A stretch of DNA of 8,137 nt, taken from Flavobacteriaceae bacterium. GTDB taxonomy: Bacteria > Bacteroidota > Bacteroidia > Flavobacteriales > Flavobacteriaceae. A program made the position numbers and the translations under genes. Location of the stretch: NCBI GenBank assembly GCA_003511845.1, contig DOIV01000102.1, positions 1 through 8,137 of the forward strand. The letters run 5' to 3'. A model generated the notes under the pieces. It was given only the letters and a program-made list of their open reading frames with translations. It had not been told where the DNA came from and made no database searches. This document shows, piece after piece, positions 6,774 to 8,137 of this stretch; within the stretch, counting starts at the first letter, position 1; every line of letters begins with the position of its first letter.

Positions 6774-7268
6774 GTGCGTAAAGAACTAGAACAAAAATTT
6801 GTATCTGATTTAGAAGAGAATCAAAATATTGTGCATAAAATATGTAGGTTATACACCAATAACCAAGATGCACATAATGATTTATTTCAAGAAATCAGCA
6901 TCCAATTATGGAGAGCTTACCCTAAATTTAGAGGCGATTCAAAATTTAGCACATGGATGTATCGCGTTGCTTTAAACACTGCCATTACCTTATATAGAAA
7001 ATCAAAACGAGTCATCAAAACACAAGATTTTGAATCGGTTTCATTTAAAATAGAAGCAACTGATTATGATGATACAGAAGAAGAACAATTAAAACTATTG
7101 TACAAAGCTGTTCATCATTTATCAGATATTGAAAAAGCATTGGTGTTTTTATATTTAGAAGATAAAAACTATAAAGAAATTGCTCTAACTATGGGTATAA
7201 CTGAAGTAAATGCCAGAGTGAAAATGAATAGAGTGAAAAATAAATTAAGAAAAATATTAAATCCGTAA
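6774..7268 (+). CDS. ECF-family RNA polymerase sigma factor (sigma-70 family)
   Basis: A two-domain alternative sigma factor that directs RNA polymerase to a specific promoter set, 164 residues, normal for ECF sigmas. Region 2 spans about 15-79, with DLFQEISIQLWRAYPKFRG (36-54), the segment for core binding and -10 recognition, and FSTWMYRVALNTAITLYRK (58-76). A 25-residue acidic linker (DYDDTEEEQ at 97-105) leads to region 4 (about 107-161), with a helix-turn-helix in NYKEIALTMGITEVNARVKM (132-151) for -35 recognition. There is no region 1.1 or 3. The start is GTG: an in-frame TAA at 6765-6767 blocks any earlier start, and no ATG lies near the N-terminus. The stop is 2 bp before the next ATG, so sigma and membrane protein are translated from one message. 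The signal sensed is unknown. Confidence 0.93.
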   Translation: MRKELEQKFVSDLEENQNIVHKICRLYTNNQDAHNDLFQEISIQLWRAYPKFRGDSKFSTWMYRVALNTAITLYRKSKRVIKTQDFESVSFKIEATDYDDTEEEQLKLLYKAVHHLSDIEKALVFLYLEDKNYKEIALTMGITEVNARVKMNRVKNKLRKILNP

Positions 7269-7270
7269 GT

Positions 7271-7894
7271 ATGGATCAATTAGAATTATTAAAAAAAGAT
7301 TGGCAGAAAAAAGACCATTCATTTCCGAAATTATCGAAGAATGAGCTCTCTACAATTATTCATAAAAGATCATCATCTATTGTAAAGTGGATATTCATAA
7401 TTAGTGTGCTAGAATTTGTAATTCCACATTTAATTATTCTATTTACAGGCGATGGAGATTCTTCAAAAATATATGACGACCTTGGCTTGAATTCCTTTAA
7501 ATTAGCGTCATTCGCAGTATATTATATTGTTATAGTAGTTTTTATTTATTTATTTTATAAAAATTATAAATCAATTTCTGCCCAATCAAACCCTAAAACA
7601 CTCATGCATAACATTATAAAAACTAGAAAAATTGTCAAATACTATATCTGGTTTAACTTAAGTATGTTTTTTATAATTTCTGTGGTAATTTTGTATAAAG
7701 TATTCAACACTACTTTATTTATTGATAAAATTCCTGAAGATGCAAACATGCTTATTGTTTGGTTGGTGTCTTTAATCGCAATAACAACTATTGTGGTGAT
7801 ATTTTGGTTATTTTATAAATTGATTTATGGTATTTTATTGAATAAACTTAAGAGTAATTATGAAGAGTTAGTTAATCATGCTGTTGATTGTTAA
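7271..7894 (+). CDS. Four-helix membrane protein, putative sigma-factor regulator (anti-sigma candidate)
   Basis: A 207-residue inner-membrane protein. A short charged N-terminal segment (1-37, with LLKKDWQKKDHSFPKLSKNE) is predicted cytosolic. Hydrophobic segments follow at about 38-58, 77-96, 123-143 and 160-186, and a charged tail (190-207) would also face the cytosol. Similar proteins, with an MDxLxxLKxDW-type start, commonly follow this class of ECF sigma gene in Flavobacteriaceae, from memory. Here the ATG lies 2 bp after the sigma stop. That coupling makes an anti-sigma or membrane-sensor role likely. However, I see no zinc-binding H-x3-C-x2-C anti-sigma motif, no FecR-like domain and no large periplasmic sensor domain, so the function is inferred from context only. 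The last codons overlap a hairpin that spans the convergent junction with the next gene. Confidence 0.85.
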   Translation: MDQLELLKKDWQKKDHSFPKLSKNELSTIIHKRSSSIVKWIFIISVLEFVIPHLIILFTGDGDSSKIYDDLGLNSFKLASFAVYYIVIVVFIYLFYKNYKSISAQSNPKTLMHNIIKTRKIVKYYIWFNLSMFFIISVVILYKVFNTTLFIDKIPEDANMLIVWLVSLIAITTIVVIFWLFYKLIYGILLNKLKSNYEELVNHAVDC

Positions 7895-7898
7895 CAGC
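7880..7898. terminator. Hairpin at the convergent junction, possible bidirectional terminator
   Basis: GCTGTTGA (7880-7887) pairs with TTAACAGC (7891-7898), with one G-T wobble and a 3-nt loop. The stem includes the stop codon of the membrane-protein gene and ends at the base before the opposing stop codon. Being near-palindromic, it would fold in transcripts from both sides. Neither side has a proper T tract, so termination activity is uncertain. Confidence 0.35.
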
Positions 7899-8137
7899 TT
7901 ATAATATATCTAAACTTCCTTTACCTTCTCTTATAATTTCGATTTCATCAGTTGATAAATCTATTACAGTAGAAGGTTGATTATCACCATAACCACCATC
8001 AATAACGATATCAACTATTTTTTGCCATTTTTCAAAAATCAATTCTGGGTCTGTAGTATATTCAATAACATCATCTTCATCACGAATAGATGTCGACACT
8101 ATAGGATTACCCAATTCTTTTACAATTTCTCTAATAA
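7899..8137 (-). CDS. YciO/Sua5/YrdC-family protein (L-threonylcarbamoyladenylate synthase-like), 5' part off-window
   Basis: Only the C-terminal 78 codons are visible. The frame stays open through the right edge, so the TTG at 8112-8114 is an internal Leu, not a start; family members are about 200 residues. Visible features are ELGNPIVSTSI, the conserved P-x-x-S-T-S segment, then VDIVIDGGYGDNQPSTVIDL with the family's I-D-G-G and P-S-T-V-x-D motifs, and a final EIIREGKG. Sua5/YrdC enzymes make threonylcarbamoyl-AMP for the t6A37 modification of ANN-decoding tRNAs. The shorter YciO branch is related, with a less certain role in vivo. The acidic stretch after STS (RDEDD) and the ending close to the PSTV motif point to the YciO-like short form. 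It is convergent with the membrane-protein gene, with 4 bp between stop codons. Confidence 0.9.
   Translation of the reverse strand, partial: IREIVKELGNPIVSTSIRDEDDVIEYTTDPELIFEKWQKIVDIVIDGGYGDNQPSTVIDLSTDEIEIIREGKGSLDIL

Noticed and set aside
6676..6873. Open frame on the - strand over the sigma upstream region and 5' end
   Set aside because: It is antisense to the conserved N-terminus of the sigma factor and to its candidate promoter, and has no recognisable protein features.
1..8137. Search for CRISPR arrays, tRNA/rRNA genes, insertion sequences, phage genes, toxin-antitoxin or defence islands
   Set aside because: No regularly spaced repeats, cloverleaf, transposase or nuclease-effector motifs were seen. 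RecQ here sits with fmt in a housekeeping context, not beside defence genes.

Overview
The window reads as a piece of chromosome from a low-GC member of the Bacteroidota, most likely a marine-type Flavobacteriaceae. The evidence is the strongly AT-rich sequence with A/T-ending codons, starts preceded by A/T-rich leaders rather than Shine-Dalgarno sites, a textbook Bacteroidota promoter (TTG-N19-TAnnTTTG) before the HU gene, and protein sequences of flavobacterial type. Genus cannot be set from this sequence alone.

Left block, + strand (1-3613): the 3' part of recQ (DNA helicase; its 5' end lies outside the window), then fmt (Met-tRNA formyltransferase) one base later. A 207-bp gap with several inverted repeats and a strong promoter follows, then an HU-family DNA-binding protein with a clear intrinsic terminator, then a YqgE/AlgH-family protein. 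These are housekeeping genes for DNA repair, translation initiation and nucleoid structure, plus one conserved protein of unclear role.

Middle block, - strand (3621-5826): a two-gene ABC-2 type exporter transcribed ATPase then permease, convergent with yqgE. Substrate unknown.

Right block: a 176-bp divergent intergenic region carries candidate promoters for both sides. It leads to a small secreted lipoprotein of unrecognised family, then an ECF sigma factor with a GTG start, immediately followed by a four-helix membrane protein that is probably its regulator. An ECF-like promoter sits just before the sigma gene, suggesting autoregulation. The window ends with the C-terminal part of a convergent YciO/Sua5/YrdC-family gene, cut by the right edge.

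I found no rRNA, tRNA, CRISPR array, insertion sequence, phage gene or toxin-antitoxin pair. Gene content looks like vertically inherited core genome. The points most worth a second look are the sigma/membrane-protein pair with its candidate self-promoter, the structured fmt-HU spacer, and the domain order of this RecQ. I do not see convincing evidence of a wholly new system here.
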